Program-made: the position numbers and the translations under genes
Shown here: positions 12,166-23,031 of the stretch, in pieces
Numbering within the stretch: the first letter of the stretch is position 1
Layout of the letters: each line of letters starts with the position of its first letter
Origin: Piper betle
Taxonomy: Eukaryota; Streptophyta; Magnoliopsida; Piperales; Piperaceae
Reading direction: 5' to 3'
Length of the DNA stretch: 64,000 nucleotides
Assembly: GCA_033002965.1 (NCBI GenBank)
Contig: JAURVB010014533.1
Location: 1 to 64,000, forward strand
Notes under the pieces: generated by a model
Seen by the model: only the letters and a program-made list of their open reading frames with translations
What the model was told of the DNA's origin: nothing
The model's database searches: none

Positions 12166-12470
12166 GTCATGAACACAAAAGAAAAAATAAGTTATTAGAA
12201 TATATAAAAATATGCCACTAATTTTTTTATTTTTATATATAGTGGATCGTAAAATTAATTTTAGGTCGTTTACTGCGTTAGGACGCGTTACAGGGAATTT
12301 GGGTGGGTTATTAGTTATAAAACATGTCGTTATGATGTTGTAGTGTTTGTTTTATTTCATGAAATTTTTTCTATTTTATGGATTTTTTTAGGATTTATTT
12401 CGAGTTAGTTGTTATTATTGACTCGCGACGGAGCCGAGTCTAGTCGAGTCAAGTCTTATTTACGATATTG
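12166..12470 (+). repeat. Dispersed repeat R1, copy 1
   Basis: It aligns by eye with 35668-35937. Shared blocks include AGAATATATAA(A/G)A(A/G)TATGC, ATATATAGT(G/T)GATCG and CGAGT...GAGTCAAGT, and both end in a GAGTCAAGT-(T)TTTATT-AC stretch that switches abruptly to GC-rich DNA. The family is not identified. It lies inside the hAT element. Confidence 0.6.
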
Positions 12471-13162
12471 CCATCACTCAAACCCCCCAACCCTTTTTCT
12501 CTTCTCCGTCCAAACCCTTGCCGCGCCGTCCCCTTTGTTGCCGCCGTCACTACCGCCAACGTCGCCCTGACCACCAATCGTCGCCACCAGGCCCCGCCGT
12601 GGCGTTGCCGTGATGCCCCAAGCGCCCCGGCCGTCGCTCGGCCTCCATGACGCCGCGCCTAGCGACGTGCTCGTGTCGTCGATTCCGCCGCCGGCGACCG
12701 TCGTCGCGGCCATCCAGTCACCGCTTTGACATTGCCGACCCTCCCACGGCCTTCCCCGACAAGAGCGGAGCCCATCGCCGCCCAGGCCGGCCGGATTTAG
12801 TCACCCACCACCGACCGCCTCTATTTAGCCATTTTTCGGCGAGTCGCCACCTCCGCCGAGCACGTCGACGTCGTAGATGTGTCAGGCTCGCCGAGCCGAT
12901 TCCAACAGTTCCAGCGGTAGGGGTTTTGCTAGTAGCGTGGAGTGCGGCCGCGGAGGGCAGGCGGCGACGGAGGCAACGGCGGTGCTGACGATTTTTTTGG
13001 AAAATAAGGTAATTTTGGACTGTCCGCGGACATTGTTCGGGCCCGATGGACAATTTGACGTTCGAAGTCGGTCGGACAAATTTTGTCCGATAAAATTTCC
13101 GACAGACGCAGACAATAATTCGTCCGATGTCTGTCCGACCGATGCCCACCCCTAATTCCAGC

Positions 13163-13881
13163 TTAGAAGCTTCATAGCCTTGAAGCACCGTATACTTGTA
13201 CCTTCCAAAAAGAAAAAACTATAATTGTTAATCTGGAGATTAATCGTGAGCTAATTAGATTCTGCCACCTTCAATTCTTTACAAAGTAAAGAAAAATTCC
13301 CAAATCCCAGTTGAGCTCATGCTTCACTTTGTATGGGTTGGGTTGTGCAAGAATGCTCTTCTCTATCATCTATACCTAGCATGATTCTGTAATTTTAACG
13401 TGTAGTCTCCTGGTAAGGTCAATCAGAAGAGATGCCACACAAATTCATGCAGTCCTCAACTAGGTCCCAGTTCAGAATCCCACCATACTTTTTCGTTTAA
13501 TATGCAAGAATCCACTTCGTAAAGAGAGATACCCATTTGCGAATGAGCCTAAAAGGAACAAAGATTACACAAAAGCAAGGCAATAATTTAGCAGTGGGTT
13601 CCGGTTATACGCAGGTCTGCGCGTTGGAATAAAGCAGTTTGCAATCAAGTTGTCTGAAATCCATACATGTACACAAAGGAAGAAAGAGATCGGAGTTCGG
13701 ACAAGAAAAGAGAGAGCATCTTTTGCAACTGTGTTTTCACAATCTAGAAGCACGGACACGCAAAAGACAAGAAAAAGGAGAAATATTCAACATTGTTTTG
13801 ACGTGTTTATGCGAGTCTTCTAGTGCTAAAGATAGAGCAGCAAGCTAAGGCTTCTGTTAGGGTACATTACTAGCTATCTGA
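13163..13881. other. Region downstream of the CEPR1 gene; possible orphan exon next to hAT
   Basis: No complete gene is seen. On the minus strand, a pyrimidine-rich stretch then AAG at about 13204 is followed by an open frame (KYTVLQGYEASKLE) that runs into the hAT element. If the element and one target copy are ignored, the frame continues for about 30 further codons on the far side (11107 downward) to a stop. The product is unrecognised. Confidence 0.3.
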
Positions 13882-16800
13882 TCATACAATGGATGAGACG
13901 ATGGTGGGAGATGACTCTTTGGCTCTGTTGGCCAATTTGCAGGGATCGAATCTGCAAGGGTCTGCTTCCGTTAATAGCTGCACAACCTCGTTCATGGCTG
14001 GGCGTGCCATGGGTGAGCCGCTGGTGCACCTGATTGCAATCCTAAGCGCTTGAACCATGTCATCTTTGAATGAACCTTCCAATCTCTTGTCCAGGACATC
14101 AACTGCACCTTCTTTGGTTGCTACTTTCTGCAAGACCCAGTAGATTACGTTTTTGTTTTCGCCCAATTCTGATTCGATCGGCTTCTTGCCGGTTATGAGT
14201 TCCATCAGAACCACGCCGAAGCTGTACACATCGCACTTAGTCGTCGCCTTTGCAGCGTATGCATATTCTGTGTTCAGATACACATTCAAGGATAGCAAGG
14301 TGTGTTAGACATATCATTCCTTAACAACTTGATTAAACATTTAGGACAAAACTGCACGTATTCAAATAAATTCATTCTGAAATATGCCACCAGAACTTGT
14401 TAGTCCTTTAATTTAATAATATTATAATCTGAAGGATTAAAGAAGATTAAATAACAATGCAACTACCACCCAAGCACATGGAGAATACACAAGCAAAGCC
14501 AATGTAAATGCAAAAGTTGAAGTAGATTGGATAAGTACCTGGAGCTAAGTACCCATATGTACCAGCAATGACAGTAGAAGATGAGTCCTTTCCTCTAGCC
14601 TGTAAGACCTTGGCAACTCCAAAATCAGCAACTTTGGGCAGGTAGTCAGCATTGAGAAGTATATTGGTAGACTTGATATCTCTATGAATAATGGGGGGAA
14701 GAAGATCATGGTGAAGATAAGCAAGCCCCTGAGCAACTCCAAGAGCAATTCTGTACCTAGCAGGCCAATCAAGGCTGCACTTCCCTCTGTGAAGAGCATC
14801 CCACAGGTTTCCATTGGGCATGTACTCATACACTAGAAGATTGGAATCTGAACTTGTGAAGCTGCAATAGAGCTTGACTATGTTCTTGTGCCTTATATTC
14901 CCCAAGGTCTCGACTTCTGCCTCTAGTGCTCTATCCTTGAAGAACTGATCCGAAGAACGGTCTTTGCTCCTCTGGGTCCGGAGCTTCTTGACTGCCACCA
15001 ATTGTCCACTGCTCAATTCAATCCGGTAGACTGCACTGGACCCTCCATGCCCAACTAAGTTCTTGTCACTCATTGCTTCAACAATCTCCTCTGATCAAAG
15101 GAAACTTTGTGAAAGCTTCTAACATCGTAAGAGAAGGAAGACCATGGAGATAGTTTGTCTTGATTCAGCCACAGTTTTTTCCCTCTTAAACCATTTCCTA
15201 AGAAAGAGAAAAGGCCAACAGCAACTATTGCACCACAAAGTGAAATTATCCATATGTGATTAAGTTTCTTGGGATTTTGGCCCTCTTGGCAAAGTGGAAT
15301 ACCTTCTATAGTTGAGTTTGCTTGCTCTGGAAGGCAGAGCCGAGGATTTCCAGCAAAGCTATCGTTTAGCCCTTCCTTCAACATTGGGAGAGGGACAGGG
15401 CCTGTTAGATCATTGTTTGAAAAGTCTAGAGAATTTGGTAGGAGTTCACAAAGGACAACTGGGATCCTTCCAGTGAGAAGATTGCTTGAAAGGTTGAGAA
15501 CATTCAATGATTTCAAAGAAGCTAGAGATGTGGGAATGGTGTAGTTGAGCCTGTTGCCTTGAAGCAATAGCAAATTTAGCTTCCTCAGTTTACCTATTTC
15601 AGATGGAATTGGCCCTGAGAAGAAATTGTAGCTCAGATCAATCTTCATCAAATTACTTGCACTTGATACCTCGGCAGGAATAGACCCCGAAAACCGATTG
15701 CCTTGAAGGAAGAGCGTCGACAAATTCTTCGCGTTTGAAATCGATTTGGGCATTGGACCATCAAATTTATTGTGAGCCAAATCAAAAATGTAAGCATGGG
15801 GAAGTGCCATTATCTTCTCCGGAATTGCTCCACTTAACTGGTTGTTACTAACTCTAAATCTAACAAGTGAAACACATCTTGTATAACTCTCTGGCAATCG
15901 ACCATAGAACCGATTTTCGAGTACTAGAAAGTAGCCCAACAACTCACCTCTGCATATATCGGTGGGCAATTCGCCCGAAAGCCGATTCTCCGACACGTCC
16001 AACACCTCAAGCTTCGAGTGCTTTCCCAAATTTTCCGGCAAAGGACCGGTGAGTGAGTTCTCATAGAGTGAAAGACCCGTTAGTGTGGTTGAATTGCCCA
16101 GAACTTGGGGAATTTCTCCTGTTAGGCTGTTGTTATAGAGCTGGATAACTCGGAGCTTTGGCAGACGGCACAAGCTCTCTGGTATGTTGCCGGTGAGACG
16201 GTTGACGGAGACGTCGATGTTGGAGAGCTGCGACAAGTTGCCGAGCTCCTCCGGCAAGTGGCCAGAGAGCTGGTTGTAGTAGAGTTCCAACTGAGCTAAA
16301 TTGGTCAGCCTACCCAATTCGGGTGGAATTGAACCAGTGAGGTAGTTCCCGCTCAGTTCAAAATCTACAATGGATGTCAAATTCCCAACTACTGCCGGAA
16401 TTGATCCGATGACAGAGCAGGTTGTGAGTATCATCTTCTTCAACTTCGTGAGCTTGGAAATCTCGTCAGGAATCTTCCACACGTCAAATCTCTCATTCTC
16501 ATTGAAATTGATCATTTCAAGATTGGTGAGGTTGGTGAAAGACGTGGGGAACTTGCCGGAGAACAAATTGTATGACAGGTCCAGCACTTTGAGAGCGGAC
16601 ATGGAGGACAAGTCGGGGACTTGCCCGGTGATGTTGGTGAAGCTGAGGACGAGCTTTTCCAAGGTGTTGCAGTTCGTGATCCCTTGGGGAAACCCTCCAT
16701 TTATATAAATGTGAGTGAATTTCAGAACTTGGAGTTTAGGGAGGTAAGTGCATATACCGGAGGGGAGGCGGCCGGTGAGCGACCAGCCAGAGAGGTCGAG

Positions 16801-16998
16801 CTCCCGAACATCACCGGCATCATCACATGCCACACCGGGGTAGCTGCAGTAGGGAGAGGAAGGAGGCAAGTCCCACCTGGAGATGGAGCTGCCCGAAAAG
16901 GATTGTTTCATGAGAGTGAAGAAATGGGAGTGGCTGGGGAAGTTGGACTGCGAAGAGAAGGTGAAGAAGGAGAGGAAGAGGAGGAGGAGAAGGGCCAT
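13882..16998 (-). CDS. CEPR1/XIP1-type LRR receptor-like kinase, single frameshift
   Basis: This is a plasma-membrane receptor kinase of LRR subfamily XI. In Arabidopsis, CEPR1/XIP1 perceives C-terminally encoded peptides for nitrogen-demand and vascular signalling. Exon 1 is 16998-14539 and exon 2 is 14267-13882. The 271-nt intron has GT/AG ends and splits the Glu of the kinase APE motif, as is usual for this subfamily. Visible are a signal peptide (MALLLLLFLSFF), an LRR cap with CSYPGVAC, about 20 LRRs, a transmembrane segment (about residues 577-600), VAVKKL, HRDIKSTNILL, DFGVA and GTYGYLAP. One base is missing near 15093 (after FDQR), so the frame stops at 15070 and resumes in another frame as MSDKNLVGHGG. 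With that base the protein would be about 948 residues. The start at 16998 is preferred over 17127 because a TATA box lies just downstream of 17127. Confidence 0.85.
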
Positions 16999-17114
16999 GT
17001 TTGCGACTGCAGTGGGAGAGGCCAGGGAAGAAGAAGAGTATTGCAAGGGAGATAGCGGAAGAACACAAGGAGAGCAGGAGTACAAGTAGAATGGAGGGAA
17101 AGAGAGGCTTTTGT

Positions 17115-17122
17115 GTTTTATA
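17115..17122 (-). promoter_or_regulatory. TATA box of the CEPR1-like gene
   Basis: The minus strand reads TATAAAAC about 117 bp before the ATG at 16998, followed by a pyrimidine-rich stretch (CTCTCTTTCCCTCC) typical of plant start regions. Its position excludes the in-frame ATG at 17127 as a likely start. Confidence 0.6.
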
Positions 17123-18314
17123 CCCACTAACTACCAAAGCTTCTGGTGGATGGACATGGGTCTTCTATACAAAGGGAGACAACCTATGGTGTATATATTT
17201 ATATTAGGTAAAATGTTTTTAGTACTTATATGTGCTATATCAAATTATCAATTAATTCAAAACTGGATTCGCTCCACCATTAAGTTATAATCCTCTTTTC
17301 TTTACTTTGTAGAAGTGGTGTTACCAACCTGCAATCAGGTTTGATGGGTCTTTATTGATTTGTATTTTTGGAAACATGAGATACATTAGCTAATGTTGCT
17401 TGAAGGAGGTTGAAGCCCATTTTGACATTGGGTTGGGAAAGGCCCAAAATTAGGAGAATCTGAAAGGGGATAAGGGGAGTGCAAAGTAAAGAGAGATGCT
17501 TCAATAATAGCTTAAGTAAAGAAGTGGTGAAGTCACACCACGTAGTCTAAGTGCTCCTTCTTTTTCTCTTTATATGGACTAATCTAATCAGGGATTTTTA
17601 GTGGGGTTTTTGATACCGAACAAGGTGGAAATCTTGTCATCAGGAGCCAATTCATCCTAACCAGCTTCTTGTCATAAAACCAATCTTCAGAAGAAGACAC
17701 TAGATTTTTGGTAGACGGACCAACCAATTATTCAAAGTCTACTGCATGATATTACATGTGATTGTAGCTCAAAATGATCCCCAATACTCTGGGTCCAGTT
17801 TCATTTTAACACTTACCGTCCCTTCGTTGTTGTGTAACACACTTAAAACGAAGTTTCCAGCGTTGCATGAAGGTTCACACGCTCCTTTTGTGTGCCACTA
17901 AAGTTGAACATAAAATAAGCTTACTTGTATGTACGCACGTGAGGGAAAGTAGCAAAGTGCTCATGTGTTGATGTTTAGAACTACTGAAGAGAACATTTTT
18001 TTTTCACCCCAAGACGACTAAATAGGACATTGAAAATATTGTACTTTCGCTTTTTTAATTAAGATCCTCCTTGTTCATAATCATTAAATTATAAGGGGTG
18101 AGCTCTTAATATAAAGTGTCAACTATCAATGCTGTATAAACTAATACGCAATCTTGTTTAATACCGACGAAGTTGAAGCATTCGACCGAGGAAGCTCAAT
18201 GAATACGTCTAACAGTTGCCTCCAAAAGGAGGAACGATTTATTTTGTGCAACTATACGAGCATACTGCACCATACTCTAAAACATATACACTTGGTTGAC
18301 TGCACTAATCCGAG
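17123..18314. other. Intergenic, upstream of the CEPR1-like gene
   Basis: AT-rich sequence with no gene recognised. The short open frame at 18154-18390 runs into the LTR and is not credible. Confidence 0.5.
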
Positions 18315-18908
18315 TGTTGAGAAAAATCCTCAAAATTGGAGATCAACCACAGCGAACAAAAGTAATGGGAAAATAAGACTTGAGAAATAAGAGACCACAA
18401 AAGAGCAGAGATTTAATATGGAAAACCCTCCTTCAATCAAGAGTCAAAAACCACGGGCAACAACGAACAATTCACTACTTCAACCAAAGATTACAGTCAT
18501 CAAATATATATAGAGATGTACAAGAAGATTGCTCACACACCCTATACTATTGAGATTACAAGATTTCACTCTCTCTCAATACTCCGTATAAGATAAACTC
18601 ATGAATATTTTTCCCTCTTCTTTTATCTCTATATCTCTCTCTATCTCTCTTTTTCTTGTCTTTTCTTCTGCTTGTCTTTCCTTCTTAGAATGAGACAAAT
18701 GAAGCTCAAATTTATAGAGAAGCTTTGAGACCCTTCAATCTCCATGGAACAACTAACAGTCACCTCTGTTAATATTCCGAGAAGCTTTGAGACCCTTCAA
18801 TCTCCATGGAACAACTAACAGCCACCTCTGTTAATATTCCGAGATTTCTTTAGTATTTCGAGTGTGACAATGGGCTACATGTCATTAATACAATTACACA
18901 TATTAACA
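18315..18908 (-). repeat. 3' LTR of the Tork-like Copia element
   Basis: It is closely similar to 23032-23614 and carries an extra CTCTATCT-type stretch near 18635. It contains a ~61-bp tandem duplication (GAGAAGCTTTGAGACCC... at about 18718 and 18779), also present in the other LTR, so the duplication predates insertion. Confidence 0.93.
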
Positions 18909-18921
18909 ATCTCCCACTTGG
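18909..18921 (-). other. Polypurine tract
   Basis: The minus strand reads AAGTGGGAGAT directly before the 3' LTR, the usual plus-strand primer position. Confidence 0.75.
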
Positions 18922-18988
18922 AGTCCGATTGGAACACACCAGTGCAAACTCTTCCTCCACTTGTTCGTTGTATGAGTCCACCTGCATG

Positions 18989-20593
18989 TTAGTGCAAGTT
19001 CACCAAAGTTGAGCAAAAACTCAACTTTTTTCCATCCACTGGTTTAGTCAACATATCCGCCAGATTATTTTTTCCATCTATCTTCTCCAACTTCAATTTA
19101 CGTTCTTTTAACAAAGATCTGATAAAATGATACCTTAACTGGATATGTTTGGTCCTAGAATGAAATGCCGAGTTCTTGGCTAAATGGATTGCACTTTGAC
19201 TATCACTGTACAACCTGCAATCAACCCCATTAAAACCAAACTCATTCATTAAAGTTTTAATCCAAATATATTCCTTGCTAGCTTCTGTAGCAGCCACATA
19301 TTCAGCCTCAGTTGAAGACAGAGCAACTATCTTTTACAATTTGGAAACCCAACTCACCGCGGTTCCACCAACTGTAAAGATGTATCCGGATGTACTCCTG
19401 CCATTGTCTCTATTTCCAGTATGGTCTGAGTCCACATAACCTTGCACATCAATATTATCACCCCCAAAATACAAACAGTAATTAGAAGTTCCTTTCAAGT
19501 ACCTGAAAATCCATTTTACTGCCTCCCAGTGTTCTTTTCCTGGGTTCATCATGAATTTGCTCACTACTCCCACTGCATGTGCAATATCTGGTCTTGTACT
19601 CACCATAGCATAGATAAGACTTCCAATAGCTGAAGCATAAGACACCTTTTTCATGTGAGCTTTATCCTCCTCACTCTTAGCACCTTGTTCTTTGGACAAT
19701 TGGAAACTACCCAAAGTAGTAGTCACAGGCTTGGATTCATTCATGTTGAATCTCTCAAGAACTTTCTTCACATACCCTTCTTGAGATAACCACAACTTCT
19801 TGTTCTTCTTGTCTCGGGTAATTTGCATCCCAAGAAGTTGTTTTGCTTCACCCGAATCCTTCATGGAAAAACTCTTGGCTAACCTCATCTTGAGACTAAC
19901 AATTTTCTCCATACAAGTCCCTGCAATAAGCATGTCATCTACATACAAAGTTAAAATAATGTAATCCCCATCATTAAACTTTTGTAGATATACACAGTGG
20001 TCCGAATTGCTCCTAGCAAATCCATTATCCAACATAAACTTGTCAAATTTTAAATACCACTGTGTTGGTGCTTGTTTGTCATTATATAGACTCCTCTTCA
20101 ATTTGCACACCATATTTTCTTTACCTTTAACTTCAAATCCTTTTGGTTGTTCCATATAGATCTCCTCCTCCAAATCACCATGAAGGAAAACTGTATTTAC
20201 ATCAAGCTGCTCTAAATACAAACCCTTTACAGCCACAATACTCAAAATAATTCTAATAGAAGTCATTTTTACAACAGGTGCAAATATATCATGAAAATCA
20301 ATCCCTTCTTTTTGACCAAAACCTTTCACTACAAGTCTTGCCTTATACCTTTGTACACCACCGGCTTCAGACTTGACCCGATAGATCCACTTGTTTTGTA
20401 GAACCCTCCTTTTTGGTGGCAACTTCACTAACTCCCATGTATGATTCTTCTCCAACGATGATATCTCATCTTTCATGGCCAACTCCCACTTAAGATGAGC
20501 TTTGTCACTCATGGCTTCATCATAGGACTCTAGTTCTCCTGCATCAGTATACAAAACATGTTGTACAATTAAATTTAATTTCTGAGTAGGCAT
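18989..20593 (-). pseudogene. Copia reverse transcriptase-RNase H, one stop
   Basis: The frame 20593-19334 carries RT blocks: NKWIYRVK, KARLVVKGF, LDVNTVFLHGDL (the usual K-T-A is N-T-V), QWYLKFD and the catalytic YVDD. It continues into RNase H with YVDSDHTGNRDNGRSTSGY. A stop falls at about 19333 after WVSKL. The frame then resumes at 19297 with AATEASKEYIWIK, DSQSAIHLAKN and the ADMLTKPV ending at 18989. One nonsense codon therefore separates two otherwise recognisable RNase H halves. Confidence 0.9.
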
Positions 20594-20785
20594 TCTAACC
20601 CTTGTGCTCCTCCTTGGTTCAGGAGCAACAACTATCTCTTGTGGTGGCTCTGAGTCATCAATTTCAACTTGTGCATCAGAATATTCAGAATCTGATGCAT
20701 CATTATTTGGTTGATTAGTCTGTGACTCACCTTCTTGTTCGGTCTCTTCAGAAGATAATTGTTCCTCATCACTTGGAACAAATCA

Positions 20786-21421
20786 TTAATTTTCAGCACT
20801 TGGCATCTCTTCATCTGTCTCATCGAGCTCCATATATTCTTTTTCTTTTGACTCCTCGTTCTTTTCTTCTTTCATGTCTTTGTACATGCACTCTTCATTG
20901 AATACAACATCCCGACTTCGAAACACCTTGTTGTTCTTGAAATCCCACATCCGGTAACCATACTCATCACCTCCATATCCAAGAAATACACATTTGCGGG
21001 ACTTTGTATCAAGCTTCTTTCTTGATTCCCTGTCAACATGTGTATATGCAATACAACCAAAGACTTTAAGAAAAGAGTAGTCAACTTTCTTACCAGACCA
21101 TACCTCTTCCAGTATTTTTCCATCTAAGGCCCTTGATGGACTTCGGTTTATTAGATAGACAGCTATATCCACTGTGGCACCCCAAAGATGCAAAGGGAGT
21201 CCAGCATGAACCCTCATGCTTCTCGCTCGCTCTAGGATGATCCTGTTCATTCTCTCCACCACCCCATTCTGTTGTGGTGTCCTTGGCACTGTCTTGATCC
21301 TTCTAATTCCCCATTGTTCACAATAGGAGTCAAACACCTTATTGCAATATTCTCCACCATTATTCGACAGAAGACATTTCAGTCTTAAACCTGTTTCATT
21401 CTCAACTCGGGCTTTCCACAT
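20786..21421 (-). pseudogene. Copia integrase, catalytic Asp replaced
   Basis: It carries the second half of the integrase core: LLSNNGGEY where Copia normally has a D-N-G-G-E-Y motif (D to N at the second catalytic acid), then TPQQNGVVERMNR with the catalytic Glu, then HLWGATVDIAVYLINRSP and the GYRMWDF C-terminal region. The first catalytic Asp (HTDVWGP) lies upstream in a different frame at about 21550-21570. Frameshifts therefore separate the parts and a key residue is lost. An acidic, Glu/Lys-rich linker follows and ends in stops near 20783. Confidence 0.85.
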
Positions 21422-21429
21422 CTTGAAAA

Positions 21430-21991
21430 TGTTAAAGACATCTGATTTTTCTTAATAGTGTAGATCCACATCTTCCTACTACAATCATCAATGAAAGTAA
21501 CAAAATAGAGATTACCTCTAAAAGATATATCATGGGCTGGTCCCCAAACATCCGTATGAACCAAACCTTTTAGATTTCATCTCTCGCCCACCCTTTGTAA
21601 AGTTGACCCGTTTCTGTTTACCTAAAACACAGTCTTCACAAAAACCAAAGTTAGAATCAATTATACCTGTCAAAACCTTCTTGGAATGTAAGATCCTCAT
21701 CCCACTCTCGCTCAAGTGACCAAGCTTTCTATGCCATAACGTTGTTATATCATTCTTCTCAGCTACCAAAGAAACAAACTGATCTACCTTGGTAGACAAT
21801 GGGTAAAGTGTACCCACCGCCTTCCCCTTGATCACCACCAATGCTCCTTTGTTGTTCTTCCACTGATTGTTTTCGAATGTGATCCTATAGCCCTCTTGGT
21901 CCAGCTTGTTAACAGATATACGATTTTTCTTTAATTCATGTATATACCTAACCTCCTTGAGAATAAGTTTACCTTCATCATATATCTTCAA
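21430..21991 (-). pseudogene. Copia GAG-pre-integrase and start of integrase, frameshifted
   Basis: It contains LWHRKLGHLSESGM and CEDCVLGKQKRV, the zinc-binding HHCC-type pre-integrase module. The frame breaks near 21575. The integrase beginning (LVHTDVWGPA, then FIDDCSRKMWIY) reads in a neighbouring frame, with another shift near 21440. Confidence 0.8.
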
Positions 21992-22018
21992 ATGAATTAC
22001 TCTTTTACCTTCAATTTT

Positions 22019-22978
22019 TCACTTCTGACCATTGCCAATTATTACATATCCACAATCACTCTTGACAAAATCACAAAACCATTCTTTGTGAGAAGTACAA
22101 TGAAATGAAGCACCTGAATCAATATACCATGTATCTATGTTGTAATCAACATGAGCAAATAAACAAAATTTCTCTTCATGACCATCAACAACATTAGCTA
22201 CATTCTTGACTCGCTCGGGACAATCCTTCTTTAAATGTCCTTCCTTGTCACAAAACCAACAAGTAGGCTTACCCTTGAATTTTCCTTTGGATTTAGAGCG
22301 CCCTCGGTTCTTAGGACCTCTACTTTGACTTCTTCCTCTTTCTTTGCCCTTGCTTTTGTCCACCGACAAAGCTGTGCCCGAGATGGACGGTATGCTATCT
22401 ACCATGCTTCTCTTCATCATCTCCTGATTCAAGATTGCACCTAGCACTTCATCAAACTTTAGTTTTTCTTTTGATGCATTACTTATAGATGTAATTACCG
22501 TATCCCAACTCTCCGGCAAAAAACACATGAACATTAAAGATTTAATATCTTCACTAAAAGTCAACTCCACGAATTCAAGTTGTGCCCAAATTTTATTGAA
22601 ATCATTCAAATGATTAGCAATAGATTTACCTTCGGGCATCTTTAAAGAGACAATCTTCCTCAACAAAAATAACTTGTTAGAGGCTGATGACTTCTCATAA
22701 ACACCAGCTAATGCCTCCATCAACCCTTTGACGGTCGTCTGTTTGGAGACATTAAATGCCACCGACTGTGTTAAACACAATCGGACGATGGCTAAGGCTC
22801 GCCTATCCAATAAGGCCCACTCTTCGGCTGACATCGCTTCTGGCTTGGTACCTACAAGCGGTTGATGTAGTTGCTTCTCGTATAGATGATCCTCAATCTG
22901 CATCCTCCACCATTGATAATTTGTTCCATCAAATTTTTCAATTTTCCTAGTCTTAGAACTGTCCGCCATGACTCCCAC
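22019..22978 (-). CDS. Copia gag with zinc knuckle and protease start
   Basis: An open frame of 319 codons. It starts with the Copia gag signature (KFDGTNYQWWRMQIEDHL), followed by a helical capsid-like region, an Arg/Ser/Lys-rich stretch, a CCHC zinc knuckle (CWFCDKEGHLKKDC), and the aspartic protease motif in YIDSGASFHCT. A single TGA after IGNGQK at 22019 separates it from the downstream pol frame, which continues as KIEGKRVIHLKIYDEGK. Gag itself looks intact. Confidence 0.9.
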   Translation of the reverse strand: MGVMADSSKTRKIEKFDGTNYQWWRMQIEDHLYEKQLHQPLVGTKPEAMSAEEWALLDRRALAIVRLCLTQSVAFNVSKQTTVKGLMEALAGVYEKSSASNKLFLLRKIVSLKMPEGKSIANHLNDFNKIWAQLEFVELTFSEDIKSLMFMCFLPESWDTVITSISNASKEKLKFDEVLGAILNQEMMKRSMVDSIPSISGTALSVDKSKGKERGRSQSRGPKNRGRSKSKGKFKGKPTCWFCDKEGHLKKDCPERVKNVANVVDGHEEKFCLFAHVDYNIDTWYIDSGASFHCTSHKEWFCDFVKSDCGYVIIGNGQK

Positions 22979-23011
22979 TCAAATCAATATCCGATTGAAT
23001 GAGTCCCAAAC

Positions 23012-23031
23012 TTCCCACAGACGGCGCCAAT
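23012..23031 (-). other. Primer-binding site, not the usual initiator-Met type
   Basis: Directly after the 5' LTR the minus strand reads ATTGGCGCCGTCTGTGGGAA. Its TGGCGCCGT start matches the beginning of sites attributed to tRNA-Asp (TGGCGCCGTTGCC) rather than TGGTATCAGAGC. The match fails after nine bases, so the primer is uncertain. Confidence 0.5.

Larger units (their letters stand above)
11116..13154 (-). mobile_element. hAT-type DNA transposon with target duplication
   Basis: The ends are inverted: TAGGGGTGGGCA at 11116 and TGCCCACCCCTA ending at 13154, typical of plant hAT termini. The flanking octamers ATTCCAAC (11108-11115) and ATTCCAGC (13155-13162) match at 7 of 8 positions, as expected for a hAT target duplication. 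Subterminal regions are rich in GTCCG/CGGAC-type motifs, which recur in both arms. A degraded transposase N-terminus lies inside on the minus strand. GC-rich and dispersed-repeat sequence (12166-13000) fills the right half, possibly a later insertion. The element is defective. Confidence 0.85.

Noticed and set aside
12468..13188. Arg/Pro-rich and Gly-rich open frames in both strands.
   Set aside because: They are GC-rich filler within the hAT element, overlap each other on both strands and run into the inverted terminus.
16999..17127. N-terminal extension of the CEPR1-like protein from an in-frame ATG at 17127.
   Set aside because: A TATA box at 17115-17122 places transcription start downstream of it, and the Met at 16998 begins a classic signal peptide.
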